From Saprospiraceae bacterium (GTDB taxonomy: Bacteria > Bacteroidota > Bacteroidia > Chitinophagales > Saprospiraceae), in assembly GCA_018057925.1 (NCBI GenBank), contig JAGPCT010000026.1, forward strand, positions 1 to 44,482: 44,482 nucleotides of DNA. Direction: 5' to 3'. The notes under the pieces are model-generated. The model had not been told where the DNA came from. It made no database searches and was given only the letters and a program-made list of their open reading frames with translations. The position numbers and the translations under genes are program-made. Positions within the stretch are counted from its first letter, which is position 1. Each line of letters opens with the position of its first letter. Of the stretch, positions 28,173-37,371 are shown piece by piece.

Positions 28173-28205
28173 TTTGTTTTAAGTGAAAAGTTTTCCTTTA
28201 CTTTG
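28173..28205 (+). promoter_or_regulatory. candidate ABC-F gene promoter
   Basis: TTTG (28173-28176), 22 bases, then TACTTTG (28199-28205), a near match to TAnnTTTG that is one base short. The ATG follows 32 bases later. Confidence 0.4.
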
Positions 28206-28237
28206 CACCTCATTTATTTGCTCCTTTTTTATATATC

Positions 28238-30115
28238 ATGATATCAATCAGTAACTTATACATTCAATATGGTGATCGAATTCTGTTCGATTCTATATCG
28301 ACAACCATTAATATTGGTGAAAAAATCGGACTTACCGGGCGGAATGGCGCCGGCAAGTCAACCCTCCTAAAAATTTTAGCCGGAGAAATCACTCGTTATG
28401 AAGGTGTTATAGATAAACCCAAAAGTGAATCAGTGGCTTATCTCCATCAAGATATTGAAATTAGTGGAGACAACACTGTTATCGATGAGGCCATGCTGGC
28501 TTTTACTGAGCTCAATGAGATTGAAAGGCTTATTACAAAAGCGGAGCACGACCTTTCTGTAAGGGAAGATTATGAGTCTGATTCTTATGCCAACCTGATT
28601 GACAACCTTACTCACCTGACTGAACAGTATGAATACCGGGGTGGGAATCAGAAAGAAGCTAATACTGAAAAGATTCTGAAAGGGCTGGGGTTTAATCCGG
28701 GTGAATTTGGAAAAAAAGTTAAAGAGCTCTCCGGTGGATGGCAGATGCGCGTTGAGTTAGCGAAGATGCTACTTACCAAGCCGGATTATTTGTTGTTAGA
28801 TGAACCAACCAATCACTTGGATATTGAGTCAATCATCTGGTTGGAAGAGTTTTTAGCGGATTATAAAGGCGCTGTGGTTATGATCTCGCACGATAAAATC
28901 TTCTTGGATAAAATTACGAAAAGAACGATTGAGATTGAATTGGGGCGGATTTATGATTACCAGGCTAACTATTCCAATTACTTGATACAACGTGTAGAAC
29001 GTCGTACTATGATGATGGCTGCTTATGAAAATCAACAAAAATTGATTGCCCAAAAAGAAAAGACTATTGCCCGATTTATGGCTAAGGCGACCAAGACGTC
29101 TATGGCGCAATCCATGCAAAAGCAGTTGGATAAAATAGAACGTATTGAATTAGAAGATGAAGACACTTCTGCAATTAGACTGAGTTTTCCTCCTGCTTTG
29201 AGATCCTCTGAAGTGTTGCTTGAAGCCAAAGATGTTGAAAAGTCGTATAATGGAATCAATGTTTTTAAAGGGGTCGATTTTAAACTTACCAGGGGAGAGC
29301 GGGTAGCTTTTGTAGGACAAAATGGAATGGGAAAGTCCACCCTTGCCAAAATACTCATTGGTAAAGAAAAAGCGGATCAGGGTACTGTCGTCATGGGTCC
29401 CAATACATTTTTGGGATATTATGCACAGAATCAGACAGAAGTTCTGGAAGGAGACAAAACTTTGTTGGAAACCATGGAAAATGAATCGCCACCGGAAATG
29501 CGTACAAAGCTTCGAAATATATTGGGTTCTCTCATGTTTACAGGTGAAGACGTGGATAAGAAAATATCTGTCTTGTCCGGAGGTGAACGGGGACGATTGG
29601 CATTGGCATTGCTTTTACTCCATCCAATCAATTTGTTGGTACTCGATGAACCTACCAACCACCTTGACCTCAAAGCGAAAGAAGTGCTTAAAAAGGCGAT
29701 CATGGAGTATGATGGAACTTTGCTCGTTATCTCACATGACCGTTCTTTTTTGGAGAACTTGACGGAAAAAACCATTGAATTTAGGGATAATTCCATCAAA
29801 GAATATTTGGGCGACATCAACTATTTTCTGGAAAGGCGTAAAATGGATACTTTCAGAGAGGTTGAAGCTTCGCAAAAAGTTGTGCCAAGCGTTGCTGACA
29901 AAGCTCCAAAAATATTGGATAACATGCAACAAAAAGAACTAGAAAAGACTGAAAAGAAAATTCAGGAGTTGGAAAGGAAGATAAAAACTTTGCACGATAA
30001 AATGATGTCAGATGACTTCTACAATTCCCCGGATTATGAAAGAGTTTCGGCCGAATATAATTCCTCTCAAGCTCTCTTAGATGAAGAAATGGAAAAATGG
30101 GAAGCAATGATTTAA
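28238..30115 (+). CDS. ABC-F family ATPase (Uup/YheS-type)
   Basis: A soluble 625-residue protein with two ABC ATPase domains and no membrane segment, so a ribosome-acting ABC-F factor rather than a transporter. Walker A sites are GRNGAGKST (34-42) and GQNGMGKST (360-368). Signatures are LSGGW and LSGGERGR, and both Walker B blocks read LLDEPTNHLD/LVLDEPTNHLD. The interdomain linker (about 240-310) is charged and Met-rich, as in the P-site tRNA-interaction motif. A C-terminal coiled coil (about 560-625, KELEKTEKKIQELERKIK) is typical of Uup/YheS-like members. It lies 46 bases before ettA, which may have its own promoter. Whether it confers antibiotic protection cannot be judged. Confidence 0.93.
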   Translation: MISISNLYIQYGDRILFDSISTTINIGEKIGLTGRNGAGKSTLLKILAGEITRYEGVIDKPKSESVAYLHQDIEISGDNTVIDEAMLAFTELNEIERLITKAEHDLSVREDYESDSYANLIDNLTHLTEQYEYRGGNQKEANTEKILKGLGFNPGEFGKKVKELSGGWQMRVELAKMLLTKPDYLLLDEPTNHLDIESIIWLEEFLADYKGAVVMISHDKIFLDKITKRTIEIELGRIYDYQANYSNYLIQRVERRTMMMAAYENQQKLIAQKEKTIARFMAKATKTSMAQSMQKQLDKIERIELEDEDTSAIRLSFPPALRSSEVLLEAKDVEKSYNGINVFKGVDFKLTRGERVAFVGQNGMGKSTLAKILIGKEKADQGTVVMGPNTFLGYYAQNQTEVLEGDKTLLETMENESPPEMRTKLRNILGSLMFTGEDVDKKISVLSGGERGRLALALLLLHPINLLVLDEPTNHLDLKAKEVLKKAIMEYDGTLLVISHDRSFLENLTEKTIEFRDNSIKEYLGDINYFLERRKMDTFREVEASQKVVPSVADKAPKILDNMQQKELEKTEKKIQELERKIKTLHDKMMSDDFYNSPDYERVSAEYNSSQALLDEEMEKWEAMI

Positions 30116-30131
30116 ATCCTAATAATTTAGG

Positions 30132-30139
30132 TACTTTTG
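30132..30139 (+). promoter_or_regulatory. putative ettA -7 box (TACTTTTG)
   Basis: An exact TAnnTTTG match lies 22 bases before the ettA ATG. No -33 TTTG is seen, so it may be a weak internal promoter after the ABC-F gene. Confidence 0.45.
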
Positions 30140-30161
30140 CACAAAAATTAATATAAAATAG

Positions 30162-31832
30162 ATGTCTGATAATAAAGTAATTTTTTCAATGACGGGTGTG
30201 AGTAAGATTATTCCACCCAATAAGGCTATTTTAAATAACATATACCTATCTTTCTTCTATGGAGCTAAGATTGGTGTATTGGGATTGAATGGTGCCGGTA
30301 AATCAACACTTCTCAAAATTATTGCCGGCATTGACCCTAATTATAATGGTAAAATTGTCTTCGATAAAGATTATAAAATAGGCTACCTTGAGCAGGAACC
30401 CACACTCGATCCGGACAAAACAGTTTTGGATATTGTCAAGGAAGGTGTTCAGGAGGTCGTTGATTTACTCAAAGAATATGAGGATGTAAATGCTCGCTTT
30501 GCGGAAGAACTGTCTGATGATGAGATGAATAAACTCATCGAAAAGCAAGGTGAACTTACCGATAAGCTCGAGCTGAAAGATGCCTGGAATCTCGAATACA
30601 AGCTTGAAATGGCGATGGATGCCCTCCGCTTGCCGGCACCGGACGCGAGAATCAATGTGCTATCCGGGGGAGAGCGCCGTAGGGTGGCATTATGCCGTCT
30701 CTTATTGAGTGAACCGGATATCCTGCTTTTAGATGAGCCTACCAACCATTTAGATGCGGAATCTGTGGACTGGTTAGAACAATATTTGCATAATTTCCCG
30801 GGAACAGTCATCGCTGTTACCCACGACCGTTATTTCCTTGATAATGTTGCAGGATGGATCCTTGAATTAGATCGCGGCGAGGGTATTCCGTGGGAAGGCA
30901 ATTACAGTTCTTGGCTGGAACAAAAGACCAATAGGCTGGCTCAAGAAGAAAAAGCGGAATCTAAGCGCCAGAAAATTCTAAAACGCGAATTAGAATGGAC
31001 TAGGATGGCTCCAAAAGCACGACATGCGAAATCTAAGGCTCGTCTAACGGCCTATGAAAAACTCGCTGAAGAAAATGGTGTTGAGAAAGAAGCTCGATTG
31101 GAATTATTCATTCCTCCCGGACCACGACTTGGCGATCAAGTGATAGACATTGAGAATATTACAAAGTCGTATGGCGATAGAGTGTTGTATAAAGATTTGA
31201 CCATTAAAATACCTCGGAATGCTATTGTTGGCATCATTGGTCCTAATGGCGTCGGAAAATCAACTTTGTTCCGTATGATTACCGGGCAAGAAAAGCCGGA
31301 TTCAGGCGATATCATCATCGGTGAATCCGTTAAAATTGCCTACGTTGACCAGTCTCATGAAGACCTTGTCCCCGAAAAGAGCGTGTATGAAGCAATATCC
31401 AATGGATTGGATAACCTCATTGTAAACGGAATGACCGTCAATTCTCGGGCATATATTAGTAAATTTAACTTCAGCGGTACAGATCAAAGTAAAAAAGTTG
31501 GCATGTTGTCAGGAGGAGAGCGCAATCGACTTCACCTTGCCATGGCACTCAAGGATGGCGGGAACGTTATACTCCTTGATGAGCCGACCAATGATATTGA
31601 TGTAAATACCCTAAGAGCCCTGGAGGAAGCTATAGAGAATTATGCCGGTTGTGTATTGGTCATTTCACACGACCGTTGGTTTATCGACCGCTTGGCGACA
31701 CACGTTATTTCTTTTGAAGATGAAGGTGTGTATTTCTTCGAAGGCAACTATACCGACTATGAAGAGAATAAAAAATCTCGTACCGGTGAGGTGAAAAAGA
31801 AATCTAAGTTTAAAAACTTGCTTAGTATTTAA
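30162..31832 (+). CDS. ettA: energy-dependent translational throttle protein EttA
   Basis: An ABC-F ATPase that binds the ribosomal E site and gates the first peptide bond according to the ATP/ADP ratio. 556 residues, matching E. coli EttA (555). EttA-specific N-terminal MTGVSKIIPPNKAILNNI and YLEQEP follow. Walker A sites are GLNGAGKST (41-49) and GPNGVGKST (360-368), signatures LSGGERRRVAL and LSGGERNRLHLA, and the second Walker B is LLDEPTNDID, the Asn-Asp variant of EttA. The arm in domain 1 (DLLKEYEDVNARFAEE) and a basic linker with MAPKARHAKSKARLTAYE are present. The C-terminus is basic. It is the second of two ABC-F genes in a row. Confidence 0.96.
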   Translation: MSDNKVIFSMTGVSKIIPPNKAILNNIYLSFFYGAKIGVLGLNGAGKSTLLKIIAGIDPNYNGKIVFDKDYKIGYLEQEPTLDPDKTVLDIVKEGVQEVVDLLKEYEDVNARFAEELSDDEMNKLIEKQGELTDKLELKDAWNLEYKLEMAMDALRLPAPDARINVLSGGERRRVALCRLLLSEPDILLLDEPTNHLDAESVDWLEQYLHNFPGTVIAVTHDRYFLDNVAGWILELDRGEGIPWEGNYSSWLEQKTNRLAQEEKAESKRQKILKRELEWTRMAPKARHAKSKARLTAYEKLAEENGVEKEARLELFIPPGPRLGDQVIDIENITKSYGDRVLYKDLTIKIPRNAIVGIIGPNGVGKSTLFRMITGQEKPDSGDIIIGESVKIAYVDQSHEDLVPEKSVYEAISNGLDNLIVNGMTVNSRAYISKFNFSGTDQSKKVGMLSGGERNRLHLAMALKDGGNVILLDEPTNDIDVNTLRALEEAIENYAGCVLVISHDRWFIDRLATHVISFEDEGVYFFEGNYTDYEENKKSRTGEVKKKSKFKNLLSI

Positions 31833-31884
31833 TCGTATCATAAAAACAAGATAATTACAATTATATATATTAGTATTATTTGAA

Positions 31885-32784
31885 ATGAATAAAAAAACGC
31901 TTCTTATTTTAGCTGCGGGCATGGGCTCGAGATATGGTGGTTTAAAGCAATTGGATGGATTGGGCCCCAATGGTGAGACGATCATCGATTATTCAGTGTA
32001 TGATGCCATAAAAGCCGGATTTAACAAGTTGGTCTTTGTGATTAGACCTCACTTCGAGCAGGAGTTTAAGGAAAGTGTTTCTTCTAAATATGCTACCTTA
32101 GTGGAAGTCCATCATGTGTATCAGGAAGTAGATACCCCGATCGAGGGTGTTGAATCGTTTCCGGAAAGAGAAAAGCCATGGGGTACAGGACACGCGGTTC
32201 TAGTGTGTCAGGATGTTATCAAGGAACCTTTTGCCGTGATTAATGCGGATGATTACTATGGGAAAGAAGCTTTTGTCCAGATGGCTGACTTTTTGGATAA
32301 TCGTGTGAAGCCAAACCATAATGCATTGATAGGTTATAAATTGTCCAATACATTGTCTGAAAATGGAAGCGTTTCTCGTGGTGTTTGTGAAGTCGATGAT
32401 AAAGGGAATTTAGTTGCAGTTAATGAAAGGACAAAAATAGCTAGAGAAAATGGGGTAATTTATTATACTGAAGATGATAAATTGCATGAACTGCCTGATG
32501 ATGCTGTTGTTTCCATGAATTTCTGGGGATTCCATCCGGATGTTTTTCCGCTATTTAGGAAGGGATTCCAACACTTTCTGAAATATACCCAACCGACTGA
32601 AAAACAAGAATACTTTATTCCTCTTGTCGTGGATATGATGATTAAAATGAATCTAAGCGCTTACGAAGTCATTCCTTCTAATAGTGAATGGATTGGCGTG
32701 ACTTATAGAGAAGACCGTGAACCGACCATGCATAAATTTGCTGAAATGGGGAAAAATCAGGTTTATCCAAATAAATTATTTTAG
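31885..32784 (+). CDS. sugar-phosphate nucleotidyltransferase family protein
   Basis: 299 residues of the NTP_transferase fold. The N-terminal LILAAGMGSRYGGLKQL (7-23) is the nucleotide-binding GxGxR loop, with GPNGETIIDYSVYDA next. The metal-binding INADDYYG block (about 118-125) follows. It lacks the C-terminal left-handed helix of bifunctional GlmU-like enzymes. It would activate a sugar-1-phosphate with NTP; which sugar is not clear, as no sugar operon is adjacent. It lies 52 bases after ettA on the same strand and is convergent with the next gene. Confidence 0.85.
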   Translation: MNKKTLLILAAGMGSRYGGLKQLDGLGPNGETIIDYSVYDAIKAGFNKLVFVIRPHFEQEFKESVSSKYATLVEVHHVYQEVDTPIEGVESFPEREKPWGTGHAVLVCQDVIKEPFAVINADDYYGKEAFVQMADFLDNRVKPNHNALIGYKLSNTLSENGSVSRGVCEVDDKGNLVAVNERTKIARENGVIYYTEDDKLHELPDDAVVSMNFWGFHPDVFPLFRKGFQHFLKYTQPTEKQEYFIPLVVDMMIKMNLSAYEVIPSNSEWIGVTYREDREPTMHKFAEMGKNQVYPNKLF

Positions 32785-32816
32785 ATTGTAGTTGACAGAT
32801 TGTATAGGATTGTAGG

Positions 32817-34022
32817 TCAGTTGTTTAGGCCTCTATTTAAATCTTGAATTATGTCGTCTAATGCTTCTATTCCGGTTGATAGACGGATTAATCCGGGTCG
32901 TATGCCCAATTTGGTTTTGATTTCGGTTGGAATGTTGCGATGTGATGAGGAATAAGGATGCAATACAAGCGTATCTAAGTCGCCTAAAGTTGGTGCATGA
33001 CGTATAATCTTTATATTGGATAGAAAGTTGGATACACCATCCAGACCATTTTTTAGTTCAAAGCTCATTAGCGGCGCAAAATCTTTCATTTGCTTCAATG
33101 CTATTGAATGATGTATATGACTTTCCAATGAGTTGTGATGCACTTTTTGCACGGCAGGATGATTTTCTAAGAATTGTGCTATATGATTTGCGTTGCTGCA
33201 TTGTTTTTCTAATCGTAGAGCGAGAGTCTTCATTCCGTTGTATGTCAACCAGGCCTCCCAGGGTGAGCAGTTGGCACCGATGAGCCGCATATTTTTTCTA
33301 ATCTTTTCGACCATAATATCCGTATTTTTGCTGACGATGCATCCGGCGATACTATTGCCATGTCCAGACAAATATTTGGTTGTACTATAGACAGAAAAGT
33401 CGATACCGGCTTGTAATGGTGTTTGAAGTAAAGCTGTGCAAATAGTATTGTCACAGACTGTTACGATTTGATGCTTCATTGCAAAATCAGCAAGTGATTT
33501 AATCCCAATACAACGGAGTAATGGATTGGAAGGCGATTCAAAATAGATTAGTTTGATTGAATTTTGCAGTTGGATTTTTTCCAAATAGTCTATATCGTTG
33601 AGGTCGGCATATATAATTTTAAATCCAATTTTCGCTGAAAGAAGTTCGAGTACTTCTGTGCTTCCGCCATATAAACCATCATGAGTAAGGCAAATATCTC
33701 CTTTTTCTAATATAGAAAAAAGTACAATGGATATTGCCGACATGCCGGATGACGTCATAACGGCTTTACCTGTGTTGTCACCACATTCAATCCATGCAAT
33801 CTTTTCTTCTAGTGCCTCTACAGTCGGATTCCCATATCTCGAATAAACATATCCTTTTTTATCACCATCAAATAAGCTTATACTATTTTCTAATGATCCT
33901 ACATCATACGACGAAGTACTGTAAACAGGCAGTGAATGGGGCTTTTCAGAAGGTAGGCTATGTGACTCACCGGCTAAAATAGTATTGAGAGATAATGCAG
34001 TTTCAGAAAACTTTTCGGACAT
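32817..34022 (-). CDS. trans-sulfuration PLP enzyme (cystathionine gamma-synthase/lyase family)
   Basis: 401 residues of the Cys/Met-metabolism PLP family. The PLP lysine is K216 in STTKYLSGHGN, the ring-stacking region is GLYGG (116-120), and the phosphate/dimer block is YSRYGNPTVEALE (60-72). D191 (VCDNT) pairs with the pyridine nitrogen. It could be a cystathionine gamma-synthase, beta- or gamma-lyase, or methionine gamma-lyase; position-specific residues do not settle it. Between its ATG (34022) and rluD lies only a 157-bp repeat element, so its promoter is in or next to that repeat. Confidence 0.88.
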   Translation of the reverse strand: MSEKFSETALSLNTILAGESHSLPSEKPHSLPVYSTSSYDVGSLENSISLFDGDKKGYVYSRYGNPTVEALEEKIAWIECGDNTGKAVMTSSGMSAISIVLFSILEKGDICLTHDGLYGGSTEVLELLSAKIGFKIIYADLNDIDYLEKIQLQNSIKLIYFESPSNPLLRCIGIKSLADFAMKHQIVTVCDNTICTALLQTPLQAGIDFSVYSTTKYLSGHGNSIAGCIVSKNTDIMVEKIRKNMRLIGANCSPWEAWLTYNGMKTLALRLEKQCSNANHIAQFLENHPAVQKVHHNSLESHIHHSIALKQMKDFAPLMSFELKNGLDGVSNFLSNIKIIRHAPTLGDLDTLVLHPYSSSHRNIPTEIKTKLGIRPGLIRLSTGIEALDDIIQDLNRGLNN

Positions 34023-34040
34023 TTGTTCAATTATTTTATC

Positions 34041-34197
34041 TTCAACCCGAATTCAGCAGTAAAGGTTTTGAAAAATCGTATATTGCTGATTATGAGCGTT
34101 AATCCCGATGTACGAATCATTTCAATGGTTCCTATAAACCATTGATTACGAGTCGTACATCGATTCCGCATTTGTCTAATGCGGAATTTGGGTTCAA
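34041..34197 (+). repeat. 157-bp dispersed palindromic repeat, copy 2
   Basis: The best-preserved copy. The ends ttcaacccgaattcagca and (inverse) ttgaacccaaattccgca are 15/18 matching terminal inverted repeats. Inner symmetric pairs are gatgtacga / tcgtacatc and a central hairpin caatggttcctataaaccattg (34123-34144). It fills nearly all of the space between two divergent genes and its last bases carry an ATG in frame with rluD. There is no protein inside. Confidence 0.85.
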
Positions 34198-34220
34198 AGG
34201 TAAAAATTAATATTGTTAAA

Positions 34221-35291
34221 ATGAGTGATTTTATTCAAGAGTTAGATGAACAGGAAGTTGGTCAAGGTGATGAATTGTTTGTTCATTTTTCATTAATTGT
34301 CGATAAAGGGCAGGCTCCCGTCAGGATAGATTTGTTCTTAATGGACAGGATAACAAAGATCACTCGTAATAAGCTCCAAAGCGTCATAAAAGCTGGTAAT
34401 GTCTTGGTTAATGACAAGGTAATAAAAGCCAATTACAAAGTACGTCCACTTGATAACATTCAGATAGTATTGCCTGAACCTCCAGAAGAACATACTGTTG
34501 AGCCGGAGAATATCCCACTTAATATTGTATATGAAGATGATGATGTGATGGTTATAAACAAGCCGGCTGGATTGGTTGTACATCCCGGGTTAGGCAATCG
34601 AAATGGTACATTAGTCAATGCATTGGCTTTTTATTTCAAATTTGAATTGCCTATAAAAGAAGGAAACATCGCCGATAGACCGGGCTTAGTCCACCGTATC
34701 GACAAAGATACAACGGGCTTGATGGTTATTGCTAAGACGGAATATGCTATGTCCCACTTAGCCAAGCAATTCTTTGATCATACCGTGCAGCGTGAATATA
34801 CTGCTTTGATTTGGGGTGAAATGGAACCACCGGATGGTAGAATTGAAGGTAATCTCGCCAGAAATCCATCCAATAGGATGCAGATGACTGTTTTCCCTGA
34901 AGGCAATATCGGTAAAGAAGCAATTACCAATTACAACACATTTGAATCGTTTTATTACACAAGCTTAGTCAATTGCAGATTGGAGACAGGACGCACCCAT
35001 CAGATTAGAGCTCATCTCACTTATCATGGTCATCCTTTGTTTTCTGATGCAAGATATGGAGGTGATGTAATTCGAAAAGGTACGATTTACACGAAGTACA
35101 GACAATTTGTGGATAATTGTTTTAAGATTTGTCCCAGACAAGCACTGCACGCACGCACCCTAGGCTTTGTACACCCTGTGTCTGGCAAAAATATGTTCTT
35201 TGAATGCCCTATTCCAGAGGATTTTCAACAATTAGTAGATAAATGGCGTAATTATATCCAAAGTCGTAAGAATTTGGATATGGAATCCTGA
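34221..35291 (+). CDS. rluD: ribosomal large subunit pseudouridine synthase, RluD-type
   Basis: Isomerises uridines in helix 69 of 23S rRNA. 356 residues from ATG 34221. An S4 RNA-binding domain (about 34-85, RIDLFLMDRITKITRNKLQ) comes first, then the synthase with catalytic D161 in HRID-K-DTTGL. LETGRTHQIRAHL is the second signature. An earlier in-frame ATG at 34179 falls in the tail of the 157-bp repeat, so it is most likely a chance extension; starting at 34221 gives a normal N-terminus. Its last 40 bases overlap, tail to tail, the end of the HExxH gene on the other strand. Confidence 0.93.
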   Translation: MSDFIQELDEQEVGQGDELFVHFSLIVDKGQAPVRIDLFLMDRITKITRNKLQSVIKAGNVLVNDKVIKANYKVRPLDNIQIVLPEPPEEHTVEPENIPLNIVYEDDDVMVINKPAGLVVHPGLGNRNGTLVNALAFYFKFELPIKEGNIADRPGLVHRIDKDTTGLMVIAKTEYAMSHLAKQFFDHTVQREYTALIWGEMEPPDGRIEGNLARNPSNRMQMTVFPEGNIGKEAITNYNTFESFYYTSLVNCRLETGRTHQIRAHLTYHGHPLFSDARYGGDVIRKGTIYTKYRQFVDNCFKICPRQALHARTLGFVHPVSGKNMFFECPIPEDFQQLVDKWRNYIQSRKNLDMES

Positions 35292-36016
35292 TTGTTGATT
35301 GCTTCTAACAGCTTTTTATGGGCAATGGTATATACATCCTTATAGTGGGAATAGTTGTCATATTCTGAATCAATGGCATTGCTTGTAAAAATATAATAAT
35401 GTGTAAATACCTCAGCTATTTGCTCATAGTTAAATTGATTGATGTTTCCGGAGTGAATCCATTTTTTCAAGAAACTTAAGCCGCCATATTCATAACCTTC
35501 CTTAGAATTTTGAGCCAATAAGGCTCTGAGGATATACACTGAACCATACCTTTGATATTGAAGACAATGGCATGTCTCGTGCACCAATAATTCATTAGAC
35601 AGCGAAGTATTTATAAATAATGTATTTAATCCTACAAAGGCCAATGCTTTTGAAGTCATAAAAGTCCGGTAAGTGTCGATAGTCAGGTGTTTGATTGTAA
35701 TTTCTTTGCCATAAACCTTACGAATAATTGTTTTTTCTTCATTTAACAAAGATCTGTTTTTCGGATGTATTATCTGTACCAAACATTCAACAATTTCAAG
35801 GATTCCGGTGATATCGATTAGATAATGTCCCAACTCAAGAGACCAGAGAAATGATTTATTATGATAGGTATAGTGAATTGGTAGAGAATGCGATTTAAAT
35901 ATGATTTTGAACAAATAAATAAGATGAAGTAATAGTCTATATATCCGCAACGGCAGGCTTAAAATGTAATATATTAATTTTAATAATATTATATGTACTG
36001 TTCTGAAAAGTAGCAT
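35252..36016 (-). CDS. membrane-anchored putative zincin (HExxH protein)
   Basis: 254 residues. The N-terminal hydrophobic segments (about 5-40) look like one or two membrane helices. H146-E147-T-C-H150 (LLVHETCHCLQYQ) is a zinc-protease HExxH motif, and E198 or E202 (NYEQIAEVF) could be the third ligand, giving a gluzincin-like site. The domain is short and otherwise unfamiliar; DUF4157-type inactive or peptidase-like proteins have a similar HExxH..Q arrangement. It could be a peptidase facing the periplasm or cytosol; the topology is uncertain. Its end overlaps rluD by 40 bases in convergent orientation. No partner gene is obvious; it follows the permease gene by 43 bases on the same strand. 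Confidence 0.7.
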   Translation of the reverse strand: MLLFRTVHIILLKLIYYILSLPLRIYRLLLHLIYLFKIIFKSHSLPIHYTYHNKSFLWSLELGHYLIDITGILEIVECLVQIIHPKNRSLLNEEKTIIRKVYGKEITIKHLTIDTYRTFMTSKALAFVGLNTLFINTSLSNELLVHETCHCLQYQRYGSVYILRALLAQNSKEGYEYGGLSFLKKWIHSGNINQFNYEQIAEVFTHYYIFTSNAIDSEYDNYSHYKDVYTIAHKKLLEAINNQDSISKFLRLWI

Positions 36017-36058
36017 TTTACGGGTAACTTTCTATGTTAATAATACAGTAAACACATA

Positions 36059-37351
36059 TTAATTATATTCAATTGTTTTAACGGGTGAAATTCTGGAAAT
36101 AATCATTGACGGAATGATTAGAAATGCCATGATGACTATGAGGGTGAAGATATTGATCATAATTATAGCAGAAAAAGAAAATTCAATAGGGGCGATAGAA
36201 AGGTAATAATCCGCTTCATTTAATTGAATGAGCTTAAAATGATATTGTATCCATGCAAGTCCCAAACCTAGGAGATTACCGCCAATTAATCCGAATACGA
36301 TAATACGAGATGCTTGCATGAGGAAAATAATTTGCATATCCCTGTTTTTCATACCAAGAGTTTTTAGGATGCCAATCATTTTAAGGCGATTGAGTATAAA
36401 AATGAATAAAATAGTAATCATGTTAATCATACATACGATAATCATCAATCCAAGGATGACTATTTCGTTATAATCCTGAAGCTGTAGCCATTCGAATATC
36501 CCGGGAAATTTATTGCGGATGGTAGAGCTAAAGACTTCTGTAGGTAGGATTTCGCTGTATAAATAATTGTTGATGGGTTCAAGATCATCTAAATTTTTTA
36601 CAAATATCTCATATCCTGTATATTCATCGGCATGCCAATTGAGGAGCTGTTGGAGTACTGATGCAGAACAAATGGCAAATTTTTGATCGTACTCTTCTAA
36701 TCCTGTATTGTAGATTCCGCTTATTTGAAATTTCCGGCCTATTTGTTTGCCTCCTATAACAAAGTATATTACTATTTCGGTATTTGCTTTAAGTTTGAGC
36801 CTTGATGCTGTCGTCTGGCTTATTATGATAGTGCGCCCTGAGGAATCATCCTTTAAACTTCCATCACCACTCAATAAGTATTTGTTTAAAAAAGTAGTAT
36901 CAAATGCGGATCCGACACCTTTCAAAACGAGACCTTCGATTTGATTGTGAACCGTCAATATACCTGGTACTTGAACTATGCCCTGAATATGCTCTATCCC
37001 GGTTTCTGTCAGCTTTTCCTTTGGAGGCAACGCCATTCCAAATATACTCCTCTCTTCAATGTATGGAACATGGCGAATATCACGAATAGAATCGAGTAGA
37101 GTAGTGCTTAGTCGTAGAGGGCGTGGTTCTATCGCCTGATTATATTCCGGAGAATTTAGGTGGATGTGACCCCAAAAGTCGAATACCTTGGATTTAATTT
37201 GATTTTTAAAGCCCAATACTAAGCAGGTTGTGATTATCATTACAGATACACCCAATGTAACTGAAATGATAGCTAACTTGACAATAAAAGACGAAAACGC
37301 ACTGTTCTCATTTCTATTTATCCGATCTGCTATAAAAAGACTAAGGTTCAA
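36059..37351 (-). CDS. LolC/FtsX-type ABC transporter permease
   Basis: 430 residues with the MacB/LolC topology: one N-terminal helix (about 25-48), a large periplasmic domain (50-285) and three C-terminal helices (about 290-325, 340-370, 390-425), which form the FtsX domain. In Bacteroidota such single permeases act in lipoprotein release from the inner membrane (LolCDE-like) or in related mechanotransmission. The ATPase is not adjacent. The start is TTG 37351 and gives the expected N-terminus (MNLSLFIADRI). It is likely co-transcribed with the HExxH gene 42 bases downstream. Confidence 0.88.
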   Translation of the reverse strand: MNLSLFIADRINRNENSAFSSFIVKLAIISVTLGVSVMIITTCLVLGFKNQIKSKVFDFWGHIHLNSPEYNQAIEPRPLRLSTTLLDSIRDIRHVPYIEERSIFGMALPPKEKLTETGIEHIQGIVQVPGILTVHNQIEGLVLKGVGSAFDTTFLNKYLLSGDGSLKDDSSGRTIIISQTTASRLKLKANTEIVIYFVIGGKQIGRKFQISGIYNTGLEEYDQKFAICSASVLQQLLNWHADEYTGYEIFVKNLDDLEPINNYLYSEILPTEVFSSTIRNKFPGIFEWLQLQDYNEIVILGLMIIVCMINMITILFIFILNRLKMIGILKTLGMKNRDMQIIFLMQASRIIVFGLIGGNLLGLGLAWIQYHFKLIQLNEADYYLSIAPIEFSFSAIIMINIFTLIVIMAFLIIPSMIISRISPVKTIEYN

Positions 37352-37371
37352 ATCATTATTTATTTACATAG

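Noticed and set aside
28238-31832. ABC-F pair as an ABC transporter operon
   Set aside because: Both proteins have two ATPase domains and no membrane helices, and no permease is adjacent.
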